A stretch of 64,000 bases of DNA from positions 4,154,001-4,218,000 of the forward strand of contig JADJQZ010000001.1 of NCBI GenBank assembly GCA_016712465.1, in the 5' to 3' direction. Each line of letters opens with the position of its first letter. Positions within the stretch are counted from its first letter, which is position 1. Of the stretch, positions 54,827 through 62,482 are shown piece by piece. A program made the position numbers and the translations under genes. This DNA comes from Candidatus Obscuribacter sp. (lineage in GTDB: Bacteria > Cyanobacteriota > Vampirovibrionia > Obscuribacterales > Obscuribacteraceae). The notes below the pieces were generated by a model that had not been told where the DNA came from, ran no database searches, and was given only the letters and a program-made list of their open reading frames with translations.

Positions 54827-55370
54827 AAGAAAGAGAGCGAGAAAACAACAAGAAAAGCAAAGGAAATGAAAGGACAGCTAAGAAAAAGTAAGAACAGTGA
54901 GGGCAAGAAAAGAGAAGGAAAGGAAAGGAAAGGAAAGGAAAGGAATGAAAAGCAATCGAGCGAACCTGGGTTCGATCGAACAAAAGTGTTGCTACAGGCA
55001 AAGCACTCGCATCAAAGGGAGCGAAGAAAAGGCCGCTGCACTATGCGCGGCAAAACAGACTCAGTTCCAGGCAGATAGGGACAGCCTGAAATCTGCAAAG
55101 ACAACACCAAGCAACAACCATCACTGCACAAAATGCAGTTGAGCCGTCCCAAAGTGAACTTTCGTTCATGCATTATCGGCCGCACTGAAAAAATTGACAA
55201 GCCTTCATTTCAACAGTGGGTGGGGAATTCCCCCATTAGCGCTGAAACTCGGATGAGATGCGTCATAACCTGAAGATCAGATCCTCATTCTATTACTGAT
55301 ACTGACGCAGCCAAACACCCAGAGTAGACAGTCACGGTCCGCCGGGCTACCGTAATCCGCCTGTTCCGAA
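54827..55370. other. Purine-rich upstream region of the VIT gene
   Basis: The plus strand from about 54827 to 54955 is almost entirely purine, and includes the GGAAA microsatellite. The rest of the 540 bases up to the next gene's stop at 55371 has no supported gene. Short frames on either strand here are by-products of the purine bias. Confidence 0.6.
54917..54945 (+). repeat. GGAAA microsatellite (five units plus a partial one)
   Basis: Five full GGAAA units (54917-54941) and a partial GGAA follow each other. On the minus strand it is TTTCC, in the leader or promoter spacer about 120-150 bases upstream of the VIT-protein start. Pentanucleotide repeats of this kind can slip during replication and change promoter spacing, which would switch expression. 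Confidence 0.85.
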
Positions 55371-56405
55371 CTACTTGCCACCAGTTTTCTTCAAGACCTG
55401 AAAGACGGGATAGGGAAACTTCTTCAAGGTAATCCCCACATTGCCGCCAATCTGATAATTGCAATTGCGCAGCACCTGACAAATATTCAAAGATTGCTGC
55501 ACCAGGGAAGCCGGTGGATATTTTCCGCTACATCCCGGCTTAACTCGGCTGGTGCAATTGTCACAGCCGAAGGGATAGACTCCGACGGTCCCCTTACCCA
55601 CACCATAGGGTAAAGTAGCATTGGCGTCGCCTGAGCATGGCCAGTACCGCCCGGGATTATTGGCAATCGTCGGAACAGGGATAAGCTGCCCCTGTTGAAA
55701 GGTACCCCAGGGAGTGACTGTGTTGTTGTTCGGAAAAACATATCCGGAAGTACTGAAGTACTTGGGATAATTGTTGGAAGGCGGAGCAAGACTGCCGGCG
55801 GGCAGGGGCAAGCTTACTTCCCAGAGGGAATTTATGCCGTTGACCTCGCTTATGTCGACAGTCTCCTCAGTCAGGTAATTACCGTCCACATTGAGAGTCA
55901 CCTCGGCGAAAGTAGCGCCGATTCCTACGCCGGGCAAACCAGTGAAACACTGATTATTATTGGTGCCCTGTGTACCATTGGTATAGAAGTTAGCAGAAAA
56001 GGTAGCTTGTGGAGCGTAGTTTGCAGTGTTACCGGCATTGAGAAAGAAATACCCCTCCAGCGCACTGCCGCCAATTGCAGTAATCACGCCCTCGCCCGGC
56101 TGAAAGTTACCGGTAAAAGTCACCTGGTTGAGATTATTGATCTCCTCCCCGGTAGGATAATTGGGCACCGTCGCCGATACCGGCGTAAGTGTAATGTAGA
56201 AGTATTGTTTTTGATTGGTGCCGTTGGTCACACTCATGGTGGTAAATGTTGTGGGCAAACCCATCGCTTTGACTGGTGCAGCGCTCTCTTTAGCAGAAGG
56301 GCTCTGAGCAAGGCATGACGGCGGCATTTTCAAGACACTCAACAATAGAACCAGAAAAGTGGAAACCAGGGTGCCGGTCCTAACTCTTACACAATTCCTC
56401 TTCAC
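55371..56405 (-). CDS. Secreted beta-rich protein, cysteine-containing
   Basis: 344 residues. A clear signal peptide (TLVSTFLVLLLSVLKMPPSCLA, about 12-33) starts it. The mature protein is rich in Asn, Thr, Gly and Tyr and lacks long helices, as in beta-sandwich secreted proteins. Near the C-terminus is a cysteine cluster (FGCDNCTSRVKPGCSG, then ICQVLRNC) that probably forms disulfides. There is no catalytic motif or known domain. It is divergent from nothing nearby: the next gene on the same strand is the calpain. Confidence 0.65.
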   Translation of the reverse strand: MKRNCVRVRTGTLVSTFLVLLLSVLKMPPSCLAQSPSAKESAAPVKAMGLPTTFTTMSVTNGTNQKQYFYITLTPVSATVPNYPTGEEINNLNQVTFTGNFQPGEGVITAIGGSALEGYFFLNAGNTANYAPQATFSANFYTNGTQGTNNNQCFTGLPGVGIGATFAEVTLNVDGNYLTEETVDISEVNGINSLWEVSLPLPAGSLAPPSNNYPKYFSTSGYVFPNNNTVTPWGTFQQGQLIPVPTIANNPGRYWPCSGDANATLPYGVGKGTVGVYPFGCDNCTSRVKPGCSGKYPPASLVQQSLNICQVLRNCNYQIGGNVGITLKKFPYPVFQVLKKTGGK

Positions 56406-56554
56406 TACCCCTCCTCAAATATGAGCCGAGAACTGCAACCGAAAAACAGCTGCGAGCAATGGCAATGATACTATCATGGGCGAAAGCAAGCTGCACTTTT
56501 AGTTAGTAGAAAAGATAATTTTGGCCGGCTCAGTATGCTAAGTGCTACCACTTC

Positions 56555-57673
56555 TCAGGGGTGAAGCTTCTTTGATCGTTTCAAGTTCTTGTAGTCTTCC
56601 GCCGTCGCCCGTCGATTCTTTTCCACAAGAATACTGACAAAGTTATGCATGAAGTCGGGCAGTGGCATGGTAAAGACACCGTTCACCATCTTCTGCATAG
56701 CCGGCTTATAATAACTGGAACTTCCCCAGGGATTCCAGATAGTGATAGTATCGCTGGCAGTATCATAGCCAAGCACTGTCAAACAATGACTTGGCGTACC
56801 GGTATTCACAACACGTTTATTCGAAAGCGCTTCATAAAGCTGTCGGCGAATCTCTTCAATATCTGTTGCCGAGGTGGGATAGCGCACACAGGCATTGCCA
56901 GTCACAAACATGATGGCACCACCGCCGGAGCCGCCATGAATGACCGAATCAACTACCTCCGGGTGCTTACCCTGCTTGTCTTTGTAGACACCATAAGCCT
57001 TCTCAATCACATGCAACCAATAACCGTCCGGTCCGGCATCTGTATAGGCGGCAATCTCTCCATCGGTGGGCGCTGGCACGGCAATCGGTTCCTGCCCCGG
57101 AAAACTGACGGCATAGGAACCGTCGGAGTTTCGACTGAACATTGAGGCCAGCCGCTCCGGGTCGTGATAGGCCAGACCACCAATGGTGGCAAGCAAATAA
57201 CAATCACCGGTGTTCCCTTGCTTAATACCGTCAATGTGAGGTAACTGCCTGGCAAACAACACCGGCGGATCACCGCTCAGGCGCTTGCAAAGCTTGGTAT
57301 GTAAAGCTAATAGCGCCTTCCCTTGCTTGTTGAGCACAGCTTCAGACTCAAACAAATTCAGATCATCGATAGTAAAGGCAGAAAGATCGCTATGGCTGCG
57401 ACGGTATACTTTGATCGCAGCGAGGGCCGCAGCGTATGGTCCTTTTATGGACGGATCCTGAATAACATAGTCGATTTCTTGATCTTCGAGCGTACCGTTA
57501 TGATTCAAATCCCAGCGCGTAAAGCTGCCGCGATAAATATCGGCAAGGGCGGCTGCGCCCCGAAGGTCAACGTCAGCGGCAATCGCTTTGGCAGAAAGCA
57601 ATAAAGAGAACAGACACGCTATCGCTGCAGAATTCCCGGACCCCGCCACAGAGAAAGAATTTAGACCTAGCAT
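56555..57673 (-). CDS. Secreted calpain-family cysteine protease with an EF-hand
   Basis: The ATG at 57673 is chosen because it lies 11 bases after the upstream gene's stop and gives a normal signal peptide; the frame extends to 57742. 372 residues. An EF-hand with DLNHNGTLEDQE is near residue 55. The peptidase C2 core follows: IKQGNTGDCYLLATIGGLA with the catalytic Cys, GTPSHCLTVLGYD with His, and TIWNPWG with Asn. All three are present, so it should be active and calcium-dependent. Bacterial calpains are uncommon; its secretion implies an extracellular or periplasmic substrate. Confidence 0.88.
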   Translation of the reverse strand: MLGLNSFSVAGSGNSAAIACLFSLLLSAKAIAADVDLRGAAALADIYRGSFTRWDLNHNGTLEDQEIDYVIQDPSIKGPYAAALAAIKVYRRSHSDLSAFTIDDLNLFESEAVLNKQGKALLALHTKLCKRLSGDPPVLFARQLPHIDGIKQGNTGDCYLLATIGGLAYHDPERLASMFSRNSDGSYAVSFPGQEPIAVPAPTDGEIAAYTDAGPDGYWLHVIEKAYGVYKDKQGKHPEVVDSVIHGGSGGGAIMFVTGNACVRYPTSATDIEEIRRQLYEALSNKRVVNTGTPSHCLTVLGYDTASDTITIWNPWGSSSYYKPAMQKMVNGVFTMPLPDFMHNFVSILVEKNRRATAEDYKNLKRSKKLHP

Positions 57674-57683
57674 ACCCAAGCCG

Positions 57684-58496
57684 TCACTTTCGCCTTCCCT
57701 CTTTGCCGCGCTTATGTTCCAGGTTAGACTCGAAGCCCACATTATCGAGCATTTCGGTTATCTCCTGCCGTTGGTCCTTAGAATACGATACCTCGATTAG
57801 ATCGACCTTCCGCTTGTATCCTCGCGGCACCTCGAAATCTTTTGCATTATATGGAACCGGTCTGCAAGAAGAGGTCGTCAGCTTCACCAGCCTGCCGCCA
57901 CGCAAATCGCTGGCAACGGCCGTATCGAGCCAATCGGTCTTGCGTCTGACGAGATCCCGATCAACTCTTTTGTGGGTCCGCTCATAGAGCGGCACCGAGG
58001 GCACCAGGGGCGTACCATAGAGGCGATTAAAGAAGAGTACGACCATAGGATCTACGGAGATGGAATCAGCACAATAAACTTCGCTGGCAAAGCCCTTATA
58101 AATCTTGCACTTCAAGCCGTTCAGCTCGGTCTCGCCCAGGCAGCGAGGGGCTGGACCCCTGAGGGTCGGTTTCGGCAAGGCATAAGGATTGGACATGACC
58201 ATGCCGCTAAACTGCCCCATATCGCCAATCCATTCGATTTTCTCTACGGGACGGTAGCAGTGGACCTTCCAGTCTGGGGCCCTGGTCAAAAGAGTGCATC
58301 CCAGTGCCTTCGACTCCAGCTTCACCGCATCATGGGTAACGTGAATAACAGCGTCAGTCTTACTCTCATGACTCTGCACAACCAGCCACTCAGACGGCTG
58401 CGCTTTGGCAGCAGCCAGGAGGGGAAGACTGAGGCAAGCGCCGACTGAAGAGATCGTCAGGACAAGCTTTCTGGCAAATTCAGGCAAAGAAGGCAT
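57684..58496 (-). CDS. Secreted protein, cotranscribed with the calpain
   Basis: 270 residues with a signal peptide (FARKLVLTISSVGACLSLPLLAAAKA). The mature part has several cysteines (ALGCTLL, KVHCYRP, APRCLGE, YCADS, SSCRPVP) and a lysine/arginine-rich tail. No family recognised. Its stop lies 11 bases before the calpain start, so the two form an operon. It could be an inhibitor, chaperone or substrate of the calpain. This is context only. Confidence 0.6.
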   Translation of the reverse strand: MPSLPEFARKLVLTISSVGACLSLPLLAAAKAQPSEWLVVQSHESKTDAVIHVTHDAVKLESKALGCTLLTRAPDWKVHCYRPVEKIEWIGDMGQFSGMVMSNPYALPKPTLRGPAPRCLGETELNGLKCKIYKGFASEVYCADSISVDPMVVLFFNRLYGTPLVPSVPLYERTHKRVDRDLVRRKTDWLDTAVASDLRGGRLVKLTTSSCRPVPYNAKDFEVPRGYKRKVDLIEVSYSKDQRQEITEMLDNVGFESNLEHKRGKEGRRK

Positions 58497-58732
58497 TCTT
58501 CAGAACCACTCCATCCACATACTAAAGTCTGGCCCACTTTGCGGAATTCAGCAAGCCTTAACTGACCAGGAAGGATTAAATATCAGGGCTGAGAGCCACC
58601 GAACCGCAAGATATACCGGCTCCGACAGCATGTCAACCTGATGTCAACCGCCCCCACTAAAGTAAGTTCCGGAGAGAGCTACACCCCCTATTTGCCTCTT
58701 CCAGCACCCTTTTCTTGAGCGAGGTAAATGCC

Positions 58733-59269
58733 ATGAATCAAACACAGGAATACCTACCCCATATGGAAGGCAGTATAAACACAAGCAACTCTGACCAGAC
58801 CCAGACCAGCGAGCGTCTTCTTCAAGACGCCGGTAAGCCGGACCAGCCTTCAGACCAGGGTTGCCAGCTCGAGAAGCTCTGCTCTGTGCGCTACGCCAAT
58901 ATCGACGAAATGAAAATCCCCCATTTGACCGAGCCGGTGCTCAAACTCTTCGAAAGCGGCGACAGCTTCTCACAAGACGGCAACAGGCAGCGGCTTACTT
59001 TTGCCGAGGGCTACTCGGTGGAAGTAGGCAATAAAGGTCAGTTTTCAGTGCGCGATGCAAGCGGCAACCGAGTGCAAGCAGATGAAATAATGATCAAGCC
59101 CGGACCGGGTGTGACCGAGCCCCAGAGGCATTATGCATTTGGAGACCTGATGACGGCAAGCATATCCAGAGACGGACAGGTCAAGCTGCAAACCGGTACA
59201 GGAGCCGTGCTAGTATTAGACAGACGTGGTATGACTTCCATGAGCCGCGACAACAAGCAGTTGTTCTAG
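58733..59269 (+). CDS. Unknown hydrophilic protein
   Basis: The ATG at 58733 has GAGG about 10 bases upstream; an earlier start at 58715 is less likely. 178 residues, with no signal peptide. The first ~50 are Gln/Ser/Asp-rich; the rest is a compact beta-type domain (LTFAEGYSVEVGNKGQFSVRDASGNR...LKLQTGTGAVLVLD). The frame stays open after the TAG stop (a TGA follows at 59273, then 47 sense codons to 59443), so a longer ancestral form is possible. Function unknown. Confidence 0.55.
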   Translation: MNQTQEYLPHMEGSINTSNSDQTQTSERLLQDAGKPDQPSDQGCQLEKLCSVRYANIDEMKIPHLTEPVLKLFESGDSFSQDGNRQRLTFAEGYSVEVGNKGQFSVRDASGNRVQADEIMIKPGPGVTEPQRHYAFGDLMTASISRDGQVKLQTGTGAVLVLDRRGMTSMSRDNKQLF

Positions 59270-59664
59270 GACTGATGGCAGGGAGTACTGCATAGTGCAA
59301 CGGTGGCACCGGTCGAGGGCTCAAGAGTAATCAACTCCACTTGCGTAGCCCCGACCGATTCGGCGAAGGCAAGCACAGTCACAGAAAAGCAAGTCACGGA
59401 ATTCCTCTACGAAAACAAACTTGAAGGAAGTTACTCCCTTTAAGCGGGAGCGCTTGGTATTATCCGGCTCAGTCCGAGCCGAAATTCTGCTACGAGAGTC
59501 CCGATCAGGTCAATTCTATAGACTGATTCATCTGACTTCAGGCGGTTCTGCTACCCGATTGGTGGCTTAGCGGCGCAAACCTCTCACAATCGCTCTAAAA
59601 CGCCGAATATCATATAATCGACTAAGAACTCCAGGTTCGGAGATGACTAAGCACTTCCTCATAA
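59270..59664. other. Stretch with a possible 3' remnant of the preceding gene
   Basis: In the same frame as the gene at 58733, codons from about 59297 to a TAA at 59441-59443 (ATVAPVEGSRVINS...KQVTEFLYENKLEGSYSL) have normal composition, separated from the gene by a TAG and a TGA. The remainder to 59664 shows no gene. This may be an eroded C-terminus. Confidence 0.35.
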
Positions 59665-59709
59665 TTGTGTGAAACAGTGATCCTACTCAAGGCACTCTCC
59701 AATAATCTC

Positions 59710-59895
59710 ATGAAAATGCTTTTGGCTTGTTCTATATTGCTTTTCCTTCTCGTTTCGCTTTTCATAGTCTCAATATTGAACGACACTTGTTGCAGCGAAG
59801 ACGTGGAGAGGGCATTTCGAAAAGTTGTGAACGAGTTGAACGAAATACAGCGTAATTCGAACCGGCAAGACTTAAAGCAAGCAGAGAAACCTTAA
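59710..59895 (+). CDS. Small single-pass membrane protein
   Basis: 61 residues from ATG at 59710 (an open frame begins at 59665). Residues 3-25 form one TM helix (LLACSILLFLLVSLFIVSIL), and the rest is a charged helix (CSEDVERAFRKVVNELNEIQRN). The ribosome-binding site is weak. The next gene starts 11 bases after its stop, so they are probably cotranscribed. Function unknown. Confidence 0.45.
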   Translation: MKMLLACSILLFLLVSLFIVSILNDTCCSEDVERAFRKVVNELNEIQRNSNRQDLKQAEKP

Positions 59896-59906
59896 GAGAG
59901 ACCACG

Positions 59907-60971
59907 ATGCATACTCTATCGAAAAGACAGCCACGCTTCTGGCGATTGCAAGGCAAAGACCTATCAAAATCCGAATTGGTGGTAGATGAGTCAGTTACGT
60001 TCAATGGTCGGCGGTCATGCTTATTGCAGCATGACCCGGCTCAGTCAAACGAGCGCTCGGTTATGGTTCAAACTATGGGCGCGATTGAACTGCGGCAAAG
60101 AAGGCTCTGCTTCTCTGCCAAAGTAAAAACCGAAAACGTAGAAGGTAAAGCAGCTCTTTTTGTATGCATTCTCGATTCAAATGTTGAATATCTGCTAAAA
60201 GACGAAATGCCCGGGCGGGAATTATCGGGGTGCAATGATTGGACCGAGCTCAAGGTTGTTATCGATGTACCGGAATTAGCCAGATACATTAACTTCGGCG
60301 CACAGATCATAGGAGCCCCGGGTAAATTATGGATCTCCGATCTTTCTATTAGCGAGGTCAGCCTGGCGGTACCACCGACAGAAAACGGCGAAGACGGAGA
60401 CGACACGACAATAGGGACGACCAACCTGGACTTCTCCTTAATCGACACGGAAAGGCAAGAACCACTGAATTGGTTGTTTCACAGCCGTCCAAGAAATAAC
60501 AATCTGCTCTTCACTAAAGGGCTTAAGGATGAAGACAATAGAAGGAGCCTGTGGATATGCTCAAAACAAGAGTTCGCCTTCGCACAGGGGGTGAACTCCA
60601 CCTCAGCCGGCACGTTTAGCCAGGTCTTCAACTGTGTTAACTGGCGTGGAAAGCGCGTTCGTTTCAGCGCCGATATCAAATGCAAGGACGTCGGTGACTG
60701 GTGCGGTCTGCTTATGCGGGTAACCGGTATCGGGTATAAATCTCTGGCATACTCAACAATGTACGACGCGCAGATAGGCGGGAACAGTGGCTGGGGAAGA
60801 CACTCACTCGTTTTAGATGTATCTCCCGTGGCATGGCGCATTACCTTGGGCGCAACCCTTGAAGGCAATGGCGAGGCATTCTTCTCAAATTTGTCATTTG
60901 ACGAAGCAGACTCCGAGGACCACCCAACAGACCGGCAAAGCAGTGCCAAGAATCTGGATTTTGCAGAGTGA
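59907..60971 (+). CDS. Protein with two tandem carbohydrate-binding-like beta domains
   Basis: 354 residues, no signal peptide. Two halves are clearly related: about 10-155 and about 180-335. Each has FSAKVKTENVEGKAALFVCI / FSADIKCKDVGDWCGLLMRV, then a WTELKVVIDVPELARYINFGAQIIGAPGKLWISDLSISE / WGRHSLVLDVSPVAWRITLGATLEGNGEAFFSNLSFDE pattern (in segments). The ending LWISDLSISEV / AFFSNLSFDEA is typical of jelly-roll (CBM-like) domains. Ligand unknown. Probably arose by internal duplication. It precedes the tRNA array. Confidence 0.62.
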   Translation: MHTLSKRQPRFWRLQGKDLSKSELVVDESVTFNGRRSCLLQHDPAQSNERSVMVQTMGAIELRQRRLCFSAKVKTENVEGKAALFVCILDSNVEYLLKDEMPGRELSGCNDWTELKVVIDVPELARYINFGAQIIGAPGKLWISDLSISEVSLAVPPTENGEDGDDTTIGTTNLDFSLIDTERQEPLNWLFHSRPRNNNLLFTKGLKDEDNRRSLWICSKQEFAFAQGVNSTSAGTFSQVFNCVNWRGKRVRFSADIKCKDVGDWCGLLMRVTGIGYKSLAYSTMYDAQIGGNSGWGRHSLVLDVSPVAWRITLGATLEGNGEAFFSNLSFDEADSEDHPTDRQSSAKNLDFAE

Positions 60972-61073
60972 ACGAGAAGATCGACTAAGCAGAACCAAGT
61001 TTGGCGGATAGTCTTCCTGATCATTTAGTAATTCTCCCTAAAAACTGGAAGCACTCAGTCTGACTATTCACAA

Positions 61074-61319
61074 ATGAATAGGCAGCTTCAAAAAGACAAA
61101 GCAAAAAAAACTATTCCCAGAAAATCTTTTGTGTGCTATAAAAGAAAAACGTCCATAAGGAATAAATCCGTGAACCGCGTCCATCAGCATAATTATCAAC
61201 TCAACGGAAACCAGCATAGCTGGTCCATTTCGTTGCGTCTTGTTGGTAATTACGTTGTTGAGTATCACGGAAATGAAATCCTTAATTCGAAAAATATTTG
61301 TCGACCGAGAAGCCTCTAA
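61074..61319 (+). CDS. Possible small protein before the tRNA array
   Basis: 81 codons from ATG at 61074. The N-terminal half is strongly basic and the C-terminal half (SWSISLRLVGNYVVEYHGNEIL) reads like a beta-rich domain. The ribosome-binding site is not evident and no family is recognised. It ends 12 bases before tRNA-Pro. Could be a chance frame. Confidence 0.3.
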   Translation: MNRQLQKDKAKKTIPRKSFVCYKRKTSIRNKSVNRVHQHNYQLNGNQHSWSISLRLVGNYVVEYHGNEILNSKNICRPRSL

Positions 61320-61330
61320 TACCGCCATAC

Positions 61331-61402
61331 CCGGGGTTAGGTCATCGGTAGACTGTCTGTTTTGGGAACAGAAGGCAGAAGGTTCAATTCCTTCACCTCG
61401 GA
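61331..61402 (+). tRNA. tRNA-Pro(TGG)
   Basis: Acceptor CCGGGGT/ACCTCGG (one G-T pair), anticodon loop TTTGGGA giving TGG, normal T-loop TTCAATT. CCA is not encoded. It lies 5 bases from tRNA-Ile. Confidence 0.92.
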
Positions 61403-61407
61403 TTGTT

Positions 61408-61480
61408 GCTCTCGTAGCTCAATCGGTAGAGCGCTCGCCTGATAAGCGAGAGGCTGGAGGATCATATCCTTCCGGGGGCA
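61408..61480 (+). tRNA. tRNA-Ile(GAT) with an unusual T-loop
   Basis: Acceptor GCTCTCG/CGGGGGC (two G-T pairs), normal D-arm, anticodon loop CTGATAA giving GAT. The T-loop is ATCATAT, with A at position 54 and T at 58, the reverse of the usual T54-A58. CCA is not encoded. Confidence 0.88.
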
Positions 61481-61534
61481 AATTTTTTCGACATCGACAG
61501 CGTAGCCAGAACTATGATGGACACTACGTTCCAT

Positions 61535-61606
61535 TGAGATGTGGTGAAACTGGTATCACAGCGGCCTTTGAAGTCGCGATTCCTGGATCGTACCCAGGCA
61601 TCTCAG
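61535..61606 (+). tRNA. tRNA-Gln(TTG) with an unusual T-loop
   Basis: Acceptor TGAGATG/CATCTCA, anticodon loop CTTTGAA giving TTG. The T-loop is ATCGTAC, again with A54 and T58 swapped. The variable loop is short (4 bases). CCA is not encoded. Confidence 0.88.
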
Positions 61607-61610
61607 AACT

Positions 61611-61681
61611 GTGGCTATCGTATAAAGGTATTACCCCTGGTTGTGGTCCAGGAGATGAGGTTTCGATTACCTCTAGCCACC
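61611..61681 (+). tRNA. tRNA-His(GTG) without an encoded G-1
   Basis: Acceptor GTGGCTA/TAGCCAC, anticodon loop TTGTGGT giving GTG, normal T-loop TTCGATT, discriminator C73, CCA encoded at 61682-61684. The base before position 1 is T, not the G-1 that bacterial tRNA-His genes normally encode. The D-arm is weak. Confidence 0.88.
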
Positions 61682-61688
61682 CCAACAT

Positions 61689-61761
61689 TGTGCTGTAGCT
61701 CAGCCGGTAGAGCGGCTCCCTGTTAAGGAGATGGTCCCTGGTTCGAACCCAGGCAGCACAG
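61689..61761 (+). tRNA. tRNA-Asn(GTT)
   Basis: Acceptor TGTGCTG/CAGCACA, anticodon loop CTGTTAA giving GTT, T-loop TTCGAAC, discriminator G, CCA encoded at 61762-61764. Confidence 0.93.
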
Positions 61762-61836
61762 CCATATTACAAAGAAAGAGTAAGGGGAAAAGAATAGCTT
61801 CAATAATTCAGATTCAAGATAAAACTTCTTAGAAAA

Positions 61837-61905
61837 GTATCGCAGGACATGGTGTCCAATTCGTCTCCAAAACGATAGGAGCAGGTTCGATTCCTGCGCG
61901 ATGCG
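61837..61905 (+). tRNA. tRNA-Trp(CCA), compact
   Basis: Acceptor GTATCGC/GCGATGC, D-stem GGAC/GTCC with a 5-base D-loop, anticodon loop CTCCAAA giving CCA, T-loop TTCGATT, discriminator G, CCA encoded at 61906-61908. At 69 nt it is short because of the small D-loop; one T-T mismatch lies in the anticodon stem. Confidence 0.85.
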
Positions 61906-61941
61906 CCACTTTGTCCGTGCTTTCATGAACACGGACGACAC

Positions 61942-62024
61942 CGGTTCGTGGGTGAGAGGATGATACCACCTGTCTGTAAAACAGGATCCGCAAGGACACG
62001 CTCGTTCGAATCGAGCCGAACCGA
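61942..62024 (+). tRNA. tRNA-Tyr(GTA)
   Basis: Acceptor CGGTTCG/CGAACCG, anticodon loop CTGTAAA giving GTA, a long variable arm as expected for bacterial Tyr, T-loop TTCGAAT, discriminator A, CCA encoded at 62025-62027. Confidence 0.92.
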
Positions 62025-62115
62025 CCAAACCTCATTTTGTTTTGAGATAAAATTGAAAGGAACAAAAGCAATCGAAAATATTCAATCAATTAGAATCAAA
62101 GCAGGCAAAGATCAT

Positions 62116-62475
62116 ATGCGCACTCTGCAAGCAACCGGCGGCAGAATTGAAATTGATGATTCAGAACCAAGTTATTGCCAGTGCTTTCTGATCACAAGCG
62201 GATCAGACAAGTATCTACTTGGCTGGCAACCGCTATACTACCTGAAAGAAAAGCTGATGCGGGCTCTGAAAGAAGAGCCCGCAGATCCTGCACAACTTCT
62301 ATTTGCAGGCGCTTTCGAGCCGCTTCGTTTTACCCTGTACCTAACGAGGCAAGGGGATACAAGACGAATTCTCGTTCAGGATGATCACTTACATGCCTGC
62401 GGCGACGGAATACTTCATATCCTGGAGCTATCGCAAGAAGACGTAGACTCATGGGTCTTGACGCTGCATCGCTAG
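62116..62475 (+). CDS. Unknown small protein after the tRNA array
   Basis: The ATG at 62116 gives 119 residues; the frame is open further upstream but there it runs into tRNA-Tyr. The protein is a compact alpha/beta type (IEIDDSEPSYCQCFLITSGSDKYLLGWQPL...FTLYLTRQGDTRRILVQDDHLHACGDGILHILELS) without signal peptide or known motif. It might be cotranscribed with the tRNAs. Function unknown. Confidence 0.5.
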   Translation: MRTLQATGGRIEIDDSEPSYCQCFLITSGSDKYLLGWQPLYYLKEKLMRALKEEPADPAQLLFAGAFEPLRFTLYLTRQGDTRRILVQDDHLHACGDGILHILELSQEDVDSWVLTLHR

Positions 62476-62482
62476 AGCAATT

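Noticed and set aside
54708..55001. 97-codon minus-strand frame rich in Phe, Leu and Ser
   Set aside because: It is the translation of the polypyrimidine strand opposite the purine tract and overlaps the real VIT gene start.
42341..62024. A T7-like prophage spanning the RNA polymerase and the tRNA array
   Set aside because: No capsid, portal, terminase, tail or phage DNA polymerase gene lies between or around them. The genes in between look like host secreted proteins.
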